Notes under the pieces: generated by a model
Databases searched by the model: none
What the model was told of the DNA's origin: nothing
The model's input: only the letters and a program-made list of their open reading frames with translations
Translations under genes and position numbers: made by a program
In this document: piece by piece, positions 26,756 through 35,257 of the stretch
How positions within the stretch are numbered: the first letter of the stretch is position 1
How the letters are laid out: each line of letters opens with the position of its first letter
DNA from: Burkholderia sp. Ax-1719
Lineage (GTDB): Bacteria > Pseudomonadota > Gammaproteobacteria > Burkholderiales > Burkholderiaceae
NCBI RefSeq assembly: GCF_011753055.1
Contig: NZ_VWWJ01000016.1
Location: 121,924-185,923, forward strand
DNA: 64,000 nt
Direction: 5' to 3'

Positions 26756-27550
26756 ATGACTACCACATCATCCGAAGTTGCAGTCGTGAAGCGTAAGTCA
26801 CGTGGGAAGGCAACAGAAGTCCCAGCGAGCATCCTTGCTGAGCGCAAAGCAGTTATGGCTGCCATGGAAACCGTGGTGAGCGTACTGAAGTCGATGTTAG
26901 GACCGAATGTCGAAGTTGTTCTTCACGATCTGACACGTCCAGAAAGCTCGATTGTTGCCATCACAAACGGGCATGTCTCAGGGCGAAATGTTGGACAATC
27001 GATTTTGAGCGGCCCGAAGAACGACAAGGCATTTGCGGCTGCCGAGGTCGAGCTGGCGTCTCGTGGCCTTGCGTCCCATTCTGTAATCGGAGACTATCCA
27101 ACGTTCTCGCCGACCGGCCAACCTCTGCGTTCAGCCACCGCCCTCTTTCGCGACAGCAACGGCGAGCCGTATGCGGCGCTGTGCTTTAACGCCGACATGA
27201 CGGTGGTCAAGCTCGCTCATAGTTGGCTTGAGCGAATGCTTCAGACGAGCTTCACCCAGGAACAGCAAGAGGCCGAGCCCGCGGACATGGACGCGCTGAT
27301 GAGCGAAATCATTTCAGACGCTGTCAACAAGTTCGGCAAGCCTCCTTCAATGATGAACAAGGAGGAGAAAATCCACGCCGTCGAAGTGATGCTTCAACGG
27401 GGTCTCTTCATCGTGAAGGGTAGTGTCGAGAGCGCCGCTCGCTCGCTTGGCGTCACGCGCTACACCATCTACAACTACCTTGACGAGTGCCGGCGCAAGA
27501 ATGGCAGCACGGACACTTCGGCCAAGCCGACTTCCAGAAAAAAGAAGTGA
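26756..27550 (+). CDS. YheO-type (PAS-like/HTH) transcriptional regulator, DauR-like
   Basis: A 264-residue regulator with a YheO/PAS-like sensor (GPNVEVVLHDLTRPESSIVAI near residues 56-76, then DYPTFSPTGQPLRSATALFRDSNGEPYAALCFN) and a C-terminal helix-turn-helix (VESAARSLGVTRYTIYNYLDE, about residues 223-243). The family includes DauR, which controls D-arginine use in Pseudomonas, and members often sit beside RidA and amino acid genes, as here. The ATG at 26756 is chosen; a 45-residue upstream extension shows no family similarity. A lysine-rich tail (SRKKK) ends the protein. It is convergent with the porin gene. Confidence 0.85.
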   Translation: MTTTSSEVAVVKRKSRGKATEVPASILAERKAVMAAMETVVSVLKSMLGPNVEVVLHDLTRPESSIVAITNGHVSGRNVGQSILSGPKNDKAFAAAEVELASRGLASHSVIGDYPTFSPTGQPLRSATALFRDSNGEPYAALCFNADMTVVKLAHSWLERMLQTSFTQEQQEAEPADMDALMSEIISDAVNKFGKPPSMMNKEEKIHAVEVMLQRGLFIVKGSVESAARSLGVTRYTIYNYLDECRRKNGSTDTSAKPTSRKKK

Positions 27551-27558
27551 AGGGCAGC

Positions 27559-27579
27559 GTTGGGGGCGGAGCCCCCAAC
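27559..27579. terminator. Strong hairpin between convergent genes
   Basis: GTTGGGGGC and GCCCCCAAC form a perfect 9-bp stem around a 3-base loop, 8 bases after the regulator stop. There is no T-run, so it is a hairpin barrier or a weak intrinsic terminator for either strand. Confidence 0.4.
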
Positions 27580-27660
27580 CTCATGCACTAGCGCCCGGCC
27601 AATTGCTGTCAAGATCACAACTGCTTAGTTGCAGGAACTCTTCAGCAACCACGGACGTGT

Positions 27661-28779
27661 TTAGAAGCGCGTTCTGAGGCCAATCCCGACGCCGGTACGA
27701 GTGCTCTTGCCGCCGAATGAGAGCGGCGGGTTGTTCGGGTCCGTCACCGACGCGCCGCTCAGCCAGTTACGGTCCACTTCGGCATAGATATCCGTGCGCT
27801 TCGACAGGAAGTAGTCGACGTTCAACAGGGCGGTACGAATTCTTCCGCTCTGGTCGTCGACGACGTGTGCGACGTTGTCTTGATAGAACGCGCCTGTCAC
27901 GAGGAACGTTGGCGTAACCCTGTATGACACGCCGAACGACATGTACGAGTCGACCCGCTGAGCCGTCTGCGTGTTCGCACCATAAATCGTCGTGCTATTG
28001 CCAAGCAGGCTTGTGTTCGCCAGGGCGCCGCCCGTTGTAGAGGCGATGCTGAAACCAGCGTCCCGGCGAGCGTTGACGTACATCAGATATCCGGTCACAG
28101 GACCCATGCTGTAGTTCGCGCCTCCACCGAGAATGATGGCGCGCTTGTTGGTCGAGTCCTTCGACTCATGCGCCACGCCGCCGACCTCGAGTCCATGTGC
28201 TTGATAGGTCAAGCCAATTGCGGTCGTGCTACCCTGGGAGACACTGCCGACCTGGCCGCCGAAGCTGCGCTGCAGTTCAAGACTGAAGGGGCCCCGCGAG
28301 ATGGAGTAGTCGAGTGTATTGTCAAAGCGTACGCCGATGATGCGGGCGATGTACTCGTTTTCGAGGTAGTTGCCGATACCCAACGGGTCGAAGTCACTGA
28401 GCAAGCCAAATGGAATGCCGTAGATTCGACCTGCCAGAAGGCGACCGAACGTCGGATTGCTCAAACCGACCCATGCCTGCCGGCCGAAGAGTTGCCCCTG
28501 CTGGTCTGCGGTGCCGTCGTTCAGAACAAAACCGCTCTCGAGGTCGAAAAGTGCCTTGGTGCCATTGCCGAGGTCCTCGGAACCCTTCAAGCCCCAACGA
28601 CTGCCCTGGATGCCGCCCGCAGTAAGGCCAATTTCGCTCGCGGCTCCGTTCGTCCCCGAGTTGTTCGTCGTGTAGCGCAGGCTGGTGTCAATCGCACCGT
28701 ACAGCGTCACGCTCGACTGCGCGAATGCCGAAGCTGTTCCCATAGCGCAAATTGCGCCCAAAGCAAACTTCTTAATCAT
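27661..28779 (-). CDS. Outer membrane porin, Burkholderia OmpC-like
   Basis: A 372-residue general porin with signal peptide MIKKFALGAICAMGTASAFA and mature start QSSVTLYGAIDTSLRYT, the common beginning of betaproteobacterial trimeric porins. The constriction-region signature NPTFGRLLAGRIYG and the C-terminal GVGIGLRTRF ending in phenylalanine (needed for outer membrane assembly) are present. It lies 79 bases after RidA at the end of the APC/aminotransferase/RidA cassette and may admit the amino acid substrate. Confidence 0.9.
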   Translation of the reverse strand: MIKKFALGAICAMGTASAFAQSSVTLYGAIDTSLRYTTNNSGTNGAASEIGLTAGGIQGSRWGLKGSEDLGNGTKALFDLESGFVLNDGTADQQGQLFGRQAWVGLSNPTFGRLLAGRIYGIPFGLLSDFDPLGIGNYLENEYIARIIGVRFDNTLDYSISRGPFSLELQRSFGGQVGSVSQGSTTAIGLTYQAHGLEVGGVAHESKDSTNKRAIILGGGANYSMGPVTGYLMYVNARRDAGFSIASTTGGALANTSLLGNSTTIYGANTQTAQRVDSYMSFGVSYRVTPTFLVTGAFYQDNVAHVVDDQSGRIRTALLNVDYFLSKRTDIYAEVDRNWLSGASVTDPNNPPLSFGGKSTRTGVGIGLRTRF

Positions 28780-28858
28780 CTGGACTCCTATTTATATTGT
28801 AGGCGAGAACTCTATGTTTTCTACGAGCACGCCCAATGGCGCACTCGTCTATCCTTGA

Positions 28859-29317
28859 TTACTCAGCTGCCACCGCGGTCAGCTCGATTTCGACCGGAAT
28901 GTTGAAGGGGAGAACGTTGACGCCCAGCGCGCAGCGCGTGTGCTGTCCGTTGTCACCAAAAATCTTGATGAGCAAGTCCGATGCTCCGTCAACGACCACA
29001 TGCTGACGATGAAAGTCGTTTGCGCTGCTCACCCAGCCGGTAAGCCGAACCATTCGCTGAATCTTGTCGAGTCCAACTGCGTGATGGATTGCGGCGAGGC
29101 CGTTAAGGACGGCCAACCTTGCTGCATCGTAAGCCTGCTCTTCAGTGACCTCTGCCCCGACCTTGCCAGTCACGGTAGGCTCGGCGCCGACCATCGGTCC
29201 CTGACCGGACACGTACACGAGATTGCCTTCGCGACGCACGGTGACATAGGTAGCGGCCGGGCGCGGTGGCGGAGGAAGTTCGATATTGAGTTCGGCAAGG
29301 CGTTTCAATACATTCAT
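28859..29317 (-). CDS. RidA/YjgF-family protein
   Basis: A 152-residue RidA-family protein: VYVSGQGPMVGAEPTVTG, AYDAARLAVLNGLAAI, and the C-terminal RCALGVNVLPFNIPVEIELTA. Family members hydrolyse reactive enamine/imine intermediates released by PLP enzymes. The conserved catalytic Arg-Cys region reads TRCALGV rather than the archetypal PxRxxxxVxxLP, but the fold motifs fit. It follows the class V aminotransferase gene by 17 bases, which fits a role in clearing the enzyme's imine products. Confidence 0.88.
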   Translation of the reverse strand: MNVLKRLAELNIELPPPPRPAATYVTVRREGNLVYVSGQGPMVGAEPTVTGKVGAEVTEEQAYDAARLAVLNGLAAIHHAVGLDKIQRMVRLTGWVSSANDFHRQHVVVDGASDLLIKIFGDNGQHTRCALGVNVLPFNIPVEIELTAVAAE

Positions 29318-29334
29318 GGGTTCAGACCTTCTAG

Positions 29335-30408
29335 TTAGATTGTGGCTATCGCGTCGAGCAGTCGGTCCACGTCCGCGTCAGAGTTGTAGAAGTGGGGCGA
29401 GACTCGCAGCAGCCCAAAGCGGGCTTCCACATCAATGCTTTTGTCCTTGAGCGAGTCGCGGACACTTTCCGAATTCTCGATTTCGATGCTGACAATGCCG
29501 GCATGCCTGTCTTCCGGAGCACTCGCGGTGTAGCCGAGGCGCTTCAACCCCATGGCGAGCCTCGACCAGTTGGCGTTGACGCGTGTATAGATATCGCTCC
29601 AACCAAGTTGCTCCATGTGGCCGAGCGTTGCGTTCAGAGCATATATGCCGGGGTAGTTCATGTGCGCATACTGCAATCCGCCGGCCGGTCCCGCATTTGC
29701 GTATCCAAGGAAAGCCGGACAAAAGCGCGACGCGGCGCGCTCCGATATCGCCGCAATAGACAGACCGAAACCGGAGCACAGCCACTTGAAGACCGCGCTG
29801 CAATAGACGTCCACATAGCGCATTTCGACCGGTATGGCGCCGAGCGCTTGCACGCCATCGACGACCAGGAGGGCATCGTGCTCGCGACAAGCCTTCCCAA
29901 TACGCTCAATATCCACTGCAGTACCCGTTGCCCAATGGACATGCGATACAGCGACGACCTTGGTGCGCTCGCAAATTTGCGCGAGAATTCGTTCGGTACG
30001 GCTTGCTTCGTCGCCTTCGTCGGCGTACCGGACAATCGCTCCCGCTTTGGTGCTGTGTTGCCAGGCGAAGACCACCGACGGAAATTCATCTGCAGCCAGC
30101 ACTATCTCGTCGCCCGCGTTCCACTCGATGCTATGGGCGACGAGGTTCACAACCTCCGACGTGTTCCCGAAGAAGTTGATCTCGCCGTCGAAGCCACCCA
30201 GAAGACTTCGCACCCGCTGGATGGCTTGTCGCAACACACCCTGCCATTCATCGCGTCCGTTGATTCCCTTGGATTTTGCACCGCTATAGAAACTTGCGGC
30301 CGCGGCTCCTTCGCCGACCCATGATAGTCCTGCTGCGGCAGTGTTCAGATACGTGCGCTCGGCAAGGTACGGGTAGGCTTCGTGAATCCGACGGACATCG
30401 AGCGTCAT
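29335..30408 (-). CDS. PLP-dependent class V aminotransferase-like enzyme
   Basis: A 357-residue fold-type I PLP enzyme of the aminotransferase class V/CsdA-isopenicillin epimerase group. Signatures: TYLNTAAAGLSWVGEGA, FFGNTSEVVNLVA (phosphate loop), VVAVSHVHWATGTAVDIERI, LLVVDGVQALGA (Asp to the pyridine nitrogen), and VYCSAVFKWLCSGFG containing the Schiff-base lysine. The start codon overlaps the stop of the APC permease gene (TGATG), indicating translational coupling. A longer frame upstream overlaps the permease and is not real. The reaction (desulfuration, racemisation or transamination) is not determined. Confidence 0.88.
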   Translation of the reverse strand: MTLDVRRIHEAYPYLAERTYLNTAAAGLSWVGEGAAAASFYSGAKSKGINGRDEWQGVLRQAIQRVRSLLGGFDGEINFFGNTSEVVNLVAHSIEWNAGDEIVLAADEFPSVVFAWQHSTKAGAIVRYADEGDEASRTERILAQICERTKVVAVSHVHWATGTAVDIERIGKACREHDALLVVDGVQALGAIPVEMRYVDVYCSAVFKWLCSGFGLSIAAISERAASRFCPAFLGYANAGPAGGLQYAHMNYPGIYALNATLGHMEQLGWSDIYTRVNANWSRLAMGLKRLGYTASAPEDRHAGIVSIEIENSESVRDSLKDKSIDVEARFGLLRVSPHFYNSDADVDRLLDAIATI

Positions 30409-31724
30409 CAATTTGCTCCCAGAACTGCGGCGGAACGACGGCGTGCGCTGAGCCAGTATGCGGTTCCAAGCACGCCCCACGCCGCGAGAATGACGTACGG
30501 ACGCCAATCCGTGTCGAGCCCCACAGCGATGACACCAATTGCAAGCAGCATCCCGAGATAGCCCCACACCTTGACTGCTCGATGGCTCAACGCAAACTTC
30601 GCTTGAGCATGGAGTTCGGGATGGTTGCGTGCAAGTCGTACCGCGGACCAGCAATTGCTGAAATACTTCAGCATAGTGGGGATGTTGACTGCGAGGAAAA
30701 GAAACACGAGGTTCGTGCCGAGGAGCAGCCCTGCGAGCGCACAGACATAGACGACCGTCGTCGCGACGTGAGGTGTGTTCCACTTGGGATGAAGCTTCGC
30801 CAGCGATGAAGGCAGCACGCCGTCGCGGCCCATCGCGAACAGGAAGCGCGTGAAGGTCATGAAGATTGCGTTGATGCTCGTCGAAATCGAAGCGACTGCC
30901 GCAAAGATAATCAACGGCTTGTTGAATGCGCCAAGAAAGTGGCTGCCCGCGTCGATGAGAGGGGCGTCGCTGGAACCAAGGGTCGGTGCTCCGAGAACAC
31001 CTAGAGCCACCGTTGCGACAGCCAGATAGACCAGGCCGCTAAGTGTCACTGCCCACGTAATGCCCTTTGCAATGTTGGCTTTACCGTTCTTGATTTCTTC
31101 GCCCACTTCGGTAGCGCTTTCGATGCCCATATAGAGCGTGATGAGCAACGGCAACGAAGCAATCACGGCGCCCCATCCGAAGCCAAGAACCGGATGGAAG
31201 TTAATTGATTGGACGGCCGAGATGCCCGCGACGACAAAAAGTCCGAAAGCAAGGAGCTTCAGCAGCACCAAGACTCGCTCTACACGCGCGGCCAGTTGGA
31301 CGCCGAGCAGATTTGCCAGGTAGAAGATGGTGATGATGCCCAGCATCGTCGGCTTTTCAGGCAGTTCGAATGCCTTCCCGATGTACTTCACCATGACGAG
31401 CGCCAGAACAACGATTGCTCCCGTGTTACCGAGCACGCGCAGCCACGCGACCATGAAACCAACGTAAGGGTGGACGAATTTCGCGGGCCAATCGTATGAG
31501 GCGCCCGAGCGAGGAATAATCGAACCCATGTACGCGTAGACGATGGCGAACACAACCATGGGAATCGCAGCGACCAGCAGCGCGATGAGCATCCCCGAAC
31601 CAGCAACTTTGGCAGCCGGAGCCATGATAGAAAAAATCGAGACGCCGACCGCCGACCCTACGCCGATTGCGACTACGTCCACGATTCCCATACCCTTTTC
31701 GAGGGTTGTACTGTTTTCAGCCAC
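30408..31724 (-). CDS. APC-superfamily amino acid permease
   Basis: A 438-residue inner membrane permease with about 12 helices: VVAIGVGSAVGVSIFSIMAP in helix 1, YAYMGSIIPRSGASYDWP, and GIESATEVGEEIKN typical of APC transporters. I chose a GTG start at 31724 (product begins VAENSTTLEKG) because GGGAGG lies 7 bases upstream; an ATG at 31784 would add 20 non-hydrophobic residues. First gene of the permease/aminotransferase/RidA/porin cassette, with two Lrp-like palindromes 85-120 bases upstream. Confidence 0.9.
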   Translation of the reverse strand: MAENSTTLEKGMGIVDVVAIGVGSAVGVSIFSIMAPAAKVAGSGMLIALLVAAIPMVVFAIVYAYMGSIIPRSGASYDWPAKFVHPYVGFMVAWLRVLGNTGAIVVLALVMVKYIGKAFELPEKPTMLGIITIFYLANLLGVQLAARVERVLVLLKLLAFGLFVVAGISAVQSINFHPVLGFGWGAVIASLPLLITLYMGIESATEVGEEIKNGKANIAKGITWAVTLSGLVYLAVATVALGVLGAPTLGSSDAPLIDAGSHFLGAFNKPLIIFAAVASISTSINAIFMTFTRFLFAMGRDGVLPSSLAKLHPKWNTPHVATTVVYVCALAGLLLGTNLVFLFLAVNIPTMLKYFSNCWSAVRLARNHPELHAQAKFALSHRAVKVWGYLGMLLAIGVIAVGLDTDWRPYVILAAWGVLGTAYWLSARRRSAAVLGAN

Positions 31725-31808
31725 GCTTGGCCTCCCTGAACTAAATCGAGGGCAGCGCCGCGCCGCCCCGTTGATGTAGCGCAACTATTCAACTCCAAAT
31801 TTTTGATG

Positions 31809-31843
31809 TCAACAAAATGTTGAATTAATCAACATCGTGTTGT
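31809..31843. promoter_or_regulatory. Two tandem palindromes, probable Lrp/AsnC operators
   Basis: TCAACA-AAA-TGTTGA (31809-31823) is a perfect 15-bp palindrome, and TCAACA-TCG-TGTTGT (31829-31843) repeats it with one mismatch, 20 bp centre to centre (about two helical turns). They lie upstream of the APC permease operon. A half-site TTCAACATTC occurs at about 33168-33177 just before the Lrp/AsnC gene, which suggests that protein binds both. Confidence 0.6.
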
Positions 31844-31988
31844 GTCGCGAAGGCCCGCTATGCCAAGCCTCTACGATAGGTTGTCTGCTGCAACCAGGGA
31901 AAATCGGGAGCGTTCTGAGAAGGCATGCAGCCGTCGGAAAGCCGACGTTTGGGACGCAGACGCTACGGACGAGCGTGCTGGATTGATA

Positions 31989-32012
31989 GCGGCAGCATTT
32001 TGATGCTGCCGC
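31989..32012 (-). terminator. Hairpin downstream of lrgB
   Basis: GCGGCAGCAT and ATGCTGCCGC form a perfect 10-bp stem with a 4-base loop, 12 bases after the lrgB stop on the minus strand. No clear T-run follows, so termination efficiency is uncertain. Confidence 0.5.
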
Positions 32013-32023
32013 CGAAGGGCGGA

Positions 32024-32698
32024 TTAAATGAGTCGGGAAAGAAGCGGGGCGACCAACACCGCGAAGGCGCCGCTGAAGACCATCGTCAAGCTGGCCATGA
32101 CGCCATTCGGCGTGCCGCGCTCATGCGCTCGAATTACCCCGGCTACTTGAGCGACTGCGCCCAGTGTTGCCCCGTGAGCGTGGGGCGTGCGCATGCGCAT
32201 CAAGACCAACAAAAGGTCTCCGACAATGATGCCGACCGTCCCGCTTGCCACAACGAACATCGTCGTCAGGTCACGGGCGCCGGCAACTTCATTTGTCACA
32301 ACAAAGGCGAATGGCATGGAGACTGACCGGCCGACGAGGCTGTGCGCGACAACCGACGGGAGGTCGAACCAGCGCGCGAGAAGTATTCCGGTCACCATCG
32401 TCACGCAACTCGAGACTAATGTCCCTACGACCAGTGCGGGCCACCATTGCCTGATGTAGTGGCGCTGCTGATAGATGGGAACGGCTAGGGCAACGGTAAG
32501 TGGCCCAATCATCCACACCAGCGGACGCGTCGCATGGACGTACGAATCAAAGGAGACGCCAGCGGCATACAGGCCTGCAATCAGAACTGCGGGCGTGAGC
32601 ACCAACGGCGACGTGAGTACGCCACGCCAACGCCGGTAGATTTTGATGTTGAGGGCGTACATCGCGACGGTTATACAAAAGCACACGATGAAGCTCAT
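32024..32698 (-). CDS. lrgB: LrgB-family membrane protein
   Basis: A 224-residue LrgB/CidB-family protein with about 6-7 membrane helices. Family segments: SPLVLTPAVLIAGLYAAGVSF, GPLTVALAVPIYQQRH, VVAHSLVGRSVSMPFAF and AHGATLGAVAQVAGV, HAHGTA-like. The ATG at 32698 overlaps the lrgA stop (ATGA, 4 bases). LrgAB/CidAB modulate murein hydrolase activity in Gram-positives, while proteobacterial and plant homologues have been implicated in export of glycolate or pyruvate-type acids. The role here is open. Confidence 0.88.
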   Translation of the reverse strand: MSFIVCFCITVAMYALNIKIYRRWRGVLTSPLVLTPAVLIAGLYAAGVSFDSYVHATRPLVWMIGPLTVALAVPIYQQRHYIRQWWPALVVGTLVSSCVTMVTGILLARWFDLPSVVAHSLVGRSVSMPFAFVVTNEVAGARDLTTMFVVASGTVGIIVGDLLLVLMRMRTPHAHGATLGAVAQVAGVIRAHERGTPNGVMASLTMVFSGAFAVLVAPLLSRLI

Positions 32699-33102
32699 GC
32701 TTGCGACTCCCGGCCGAAGCGCCGCGCGACGAGTTCGACAGCAACTGCGGTAGCTGCTCCCGAGAGCACCGTTCCGCCGACCAGAATGAGCAGCAGAGGT
32801 GCCCAATCAGCTTTGAGCACATCTTTTTGTCTTGCGACTGCGACGACGGCGGGAATCAGGAAGAGTGCACTCTGGGCAATCAGCAGTTTGGCACCGCCTT
32901 CAACCGCAGAGAGTGGAATGAACCTGAGGAGCAAGGCGATAAATAAGACGGCAAAGCCAGTGAGCGCTGGGTTGAACGGCATGTGTGTCTTCTGCATGAG
33001 AAGCGAAAGCAGAAGAAAAACTGCGGTCAGCGTCGTGGCTTGAACGAGATGACGTGGCGGAACGATGGCTGAAAACCCATTGGACGTACGTACGCTGTTC
33101 AT
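32695..33102 (-). CDS. lrgA: LrgA/CidA-like membrane protein
   Basis: A 135-residue protein with four hydrophobic helices (TTLTAVFLLLSLLM, ALTGFAVLFIALLLRFI, AQSALFLIPAVVAVA, LLLILVGGTVLSGAATAVAVE). The pattern FIPLSAVEGGAKLLIAQSALF LIPA is typical of LrgA/CidA. It overlaps lrgB by 4 bases and is divergent from the Lrp/AsnC gene, with a 136-base shared promoter region. Probably a two-gene unit under Lrp control. Confidence 0.83.
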   Translation of the reverse strand: MNSVRTSNGFSAIVPPRHLVQATTLTAVFLLLSLLMQKTHMPFNPALTGFAVLFIALLLRFIPLSAVEGGAKLLIAQSALFLIPAVVAVARQKDVLKADWAPLLLILVGGTVLSGAATAVAVELVARRFGRESQA

Positions 33103-33238
33103 TTTTGGGTTAACTCGACTTCTCTATAGGAAGCTTCTATGCTAGGCGCCTCCTGCCGCAACCATAATTCAACATTCCGTGGAATTGCATGTTACGGTGA
33201 AAAATCCTTGCATCGTTGCAGCCCATCACGAAACAAAT

Positions 33239-33709
33239 ATGGCACTCGACCACTTTGACCGAAAGATTCTCACAATCCTGCAGGAGGACGTGAGCATTTC
33301 CATGAGTTCACTCGGCGAGCGCGTTGGCCTGTCCCAATCCCAAGCGTGGCGTAGGGTCGAGAAGATGGAGCGTGACGGGGTGATTCTTAGGCGGGTCGCA
33401 GTTCTCGACCGTACAAAGCTGGGGCTCACCGTGCAGATGTTCACTCAGATAAAGCTGAACAAGCACAGTGAGCGGGCTGGAGAGCGTTTCGTGGCAGCGG
33501 TCGCGCACTATCCCGAAGTGATTGAAATCCACACGGTCCTTGGAGATGTCGACTTCCTGCTGCGCATCGTGACGGTGGACCTTGATGCGTACAAGAAATT
33601 CCTCGCGGACCGACTATCAACCCTCCCGATGGTTCAAGACGTCCACACACTAATCAGTCTTTCAGATGAAGCAACCAATCGAGGGCTGCCCGTTTCGCTC
33701 GCCAACTGA
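33239..33709 (+). CDS. Lrp/AsnC-family transcriptional regulator
   Basis: A 156-residue feast/famine regulator: N-terminal helix-turn-helix (LDHFDRKILTILQEDVSI, SMSSLGERVGLSQSQAWRRV) and C-terminal RAM ligand domain (YPEVIEIHTVLGDVDFLLRI). I chose the ATG at 33239; a GTG at 33179 would add 20 residues of no similarity. Divergent from lrgAB. The palindromes upstream of the APC permease operon resemble Lrp-type sites, so it likely responds to an amino acid transported by that permease. Confidence 0.9.
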   Translation: MALDHFDRKILTILQEDVSISMSSLGERVGLSQSQAWRRVEKMERDGVILRRVAVLDRTKLGLTVQMFTQIKLNKHSERAGERFVAAVAHYPEVIEIHTVLGDVDFLLRIVTVDLDAYKKFLADRLSTLPMVQDVHTLISLSDEATNRGLPVSLAN

Positions 33710-34440
33710 CAAGCTTTTTATATCGGACTGCGAAACACTAAGCAAGCTGGCGCACCACAGCTGAGGCGCGTGAGGACTGCTACGCGCAAGGCATGTGCGT
33801 TATCGGCTGGACAATACCAAGCGCAACCTCACTGTAGGATCGTGCGTCTACCCTCCGGATCCAGATTTGCCTTGGTGGCGCTTATGCAACCTGCGCGCTG
33901 ACCGCACCCTTTATGGACGCCCCTCTTCTGCAACCCCGCTCGACGACAAGTTGCGGAGATTACGGCGTGGACGCTCTCCGGAATTCGTGCGAACACTAGC
34001 CCTCAGAAGTGCGGTTCGGCCGCTACGCCATATCGGAAATCGAGGCGATTGCGCCCAAAGGGTTTTGCCATTTACAAATAGACCACGTAACCTTCCTAGA
34101 CCAGACGAAGTCCTTGGGGCGCCAACGGAGGCGCCTGATGCAGGATCTATAGCGCACGTCTCATTGAGTGGCAACACGCGTAACGAATGGCCGACTATCA
34201 CACCCTCATTCGACTGCCGTATCGCGCCAAGTCCTCCTCTCACGTCCGACTTCCGCGTTATATTGTAGTTCTACTTTTTTCGTGCCCCGAGTAGTTGCCT
34301 GCCAATCGCGGTAACGACATTTGAGTCGCAACTTTAGCCGGTTAGCCCTACCTCCGAGATACCGGCATCTCACGCCCAAGCTTTTCCTTCATACTATCGT
34401 TCGACGATGCGGCTGACGCGAGCGCACCGTTGCGACGAGA
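33710..34440. other. Intergenic, no gene recognised
   Basis: About 730 bases between the Lrp gene and the DUF4145 gene. Several frames are open on both strands but none carries a motif I know. It is a plausible junction between the amino acid cassette and the defence-type genes that follow. Confidence 0.4.
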
Positions 34441-34512
34441 GTGGTAATCGACATGCAATACGCATCGCGACCCAACTCGGCTTCGAAACTACCGACCGCC
34501 GCTTTTACAACA

Positions 34513-35112
34513 ATGATTATCGAGTGTCACAGCTGCCGGCAGTACGTGGAAGCCGTCGAAGCCGGGGGCTATCTACGGTATTTCAATGGTGAAAAACCAT
34601 CCAAGCGTTACTCCCTGCTTTGCTGCTCCGGCTGCCAATCTCCAATCGTTGTCGAACAAACGAACATTGGGAACATGGCCGAGGGAGACAAGTGGGACAC
34701 GCCGTCCATCGTGTATCCGGAGGGCGACATTCAAGTCAATCAGCACGCCCCGCACGAAATCCGCCGAGCGTTTGCTGAGGTATGCTGGTGCTATCGAGCG
34801 CAAGCGTATACTGCTTCTGCGGTCATGTGTCGGAAGACACTCGAGGGCGTCTGCGAGGCAAACGGAATCAGCGAGCGCAATTTAAGCCTTTCATTGAAGA
34901 AAATGAAGGAGTGCTCGCTCATCGACGAACGACTGTTCGACTGGTCAGACGCGTTGCGCGCATTTGGCAATGCCGCCGCACACGGAGTTGCCACGGCAAT
35001 CAGCCAAGCCGATGCAAAAGACGCGCTGGAGTTTACTAACGCGATTCTCGATTACATGTTCTCTTATCGCGACCGCTTCGAACAGTTTAAGCAAAGACGC
35101 GCGAAAGGCTGA
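34513..35112 (+). CDS. DUF4145-domain protein with zinc ribbon
   Basis: A 199-residue protein starting MIIECHSCRQYVEAVEAGG. Two CxxC pairs (CHSC near residue 5 and CSGC near residue 40) form a probable zinc ribbon. The C-terminal half (HEIRRAFAEVCWCYRAQAYTASAVMCRKTLEGVC, then LRAFGNAAAHG) is the DUF4145 helical domain, which resembles HEPN-like bundles and recurs beside restriction and defence genes. A start at GTG 34441 (24 more residues) is possible; neither start has a good Shine-Dalgarno. It lies 145 bases upstream of the ATPase/HNH pair on the same strand and could be an accessory component. Function unknown. Confidence 0.75.
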   Translation: MIIECHSCRQYVEAVEAGGYLRYFNGEKPSKRYSLLCCSGCQSPIVVEQTNIGNMAEGDKWDTPSIVYPEGDIQVNQHAPHEIRRAFAEVCWCYRAQAYTASAVMCRKTLEGVCEANGISERNLSLSLKKMKECSLIDERLFDWSDALRAFGNAAAHGVATAISQADAKDALEFTNAILDYMFSYRDRFEQFKQRRAKG

Positions 35113-35257
35113 TTGAATCACAGACAAAATTTTTCTTCCGCAGTCGCACGAAGAAAAAGCAATGCTGGAGACAGAATTCTCAATGCCGTCGCGTATCTTG
35201 CGATGATGCCATTGGCACGACTCACTATATCGGGCGCAGTTTAAAGGGACTCATGTT

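Noticed and set aside
29392..30324. 310-codon plus-strand open frame
   Set aside because: Antisense to the PLP enzyme, which has its lysine and aspartate motifs.
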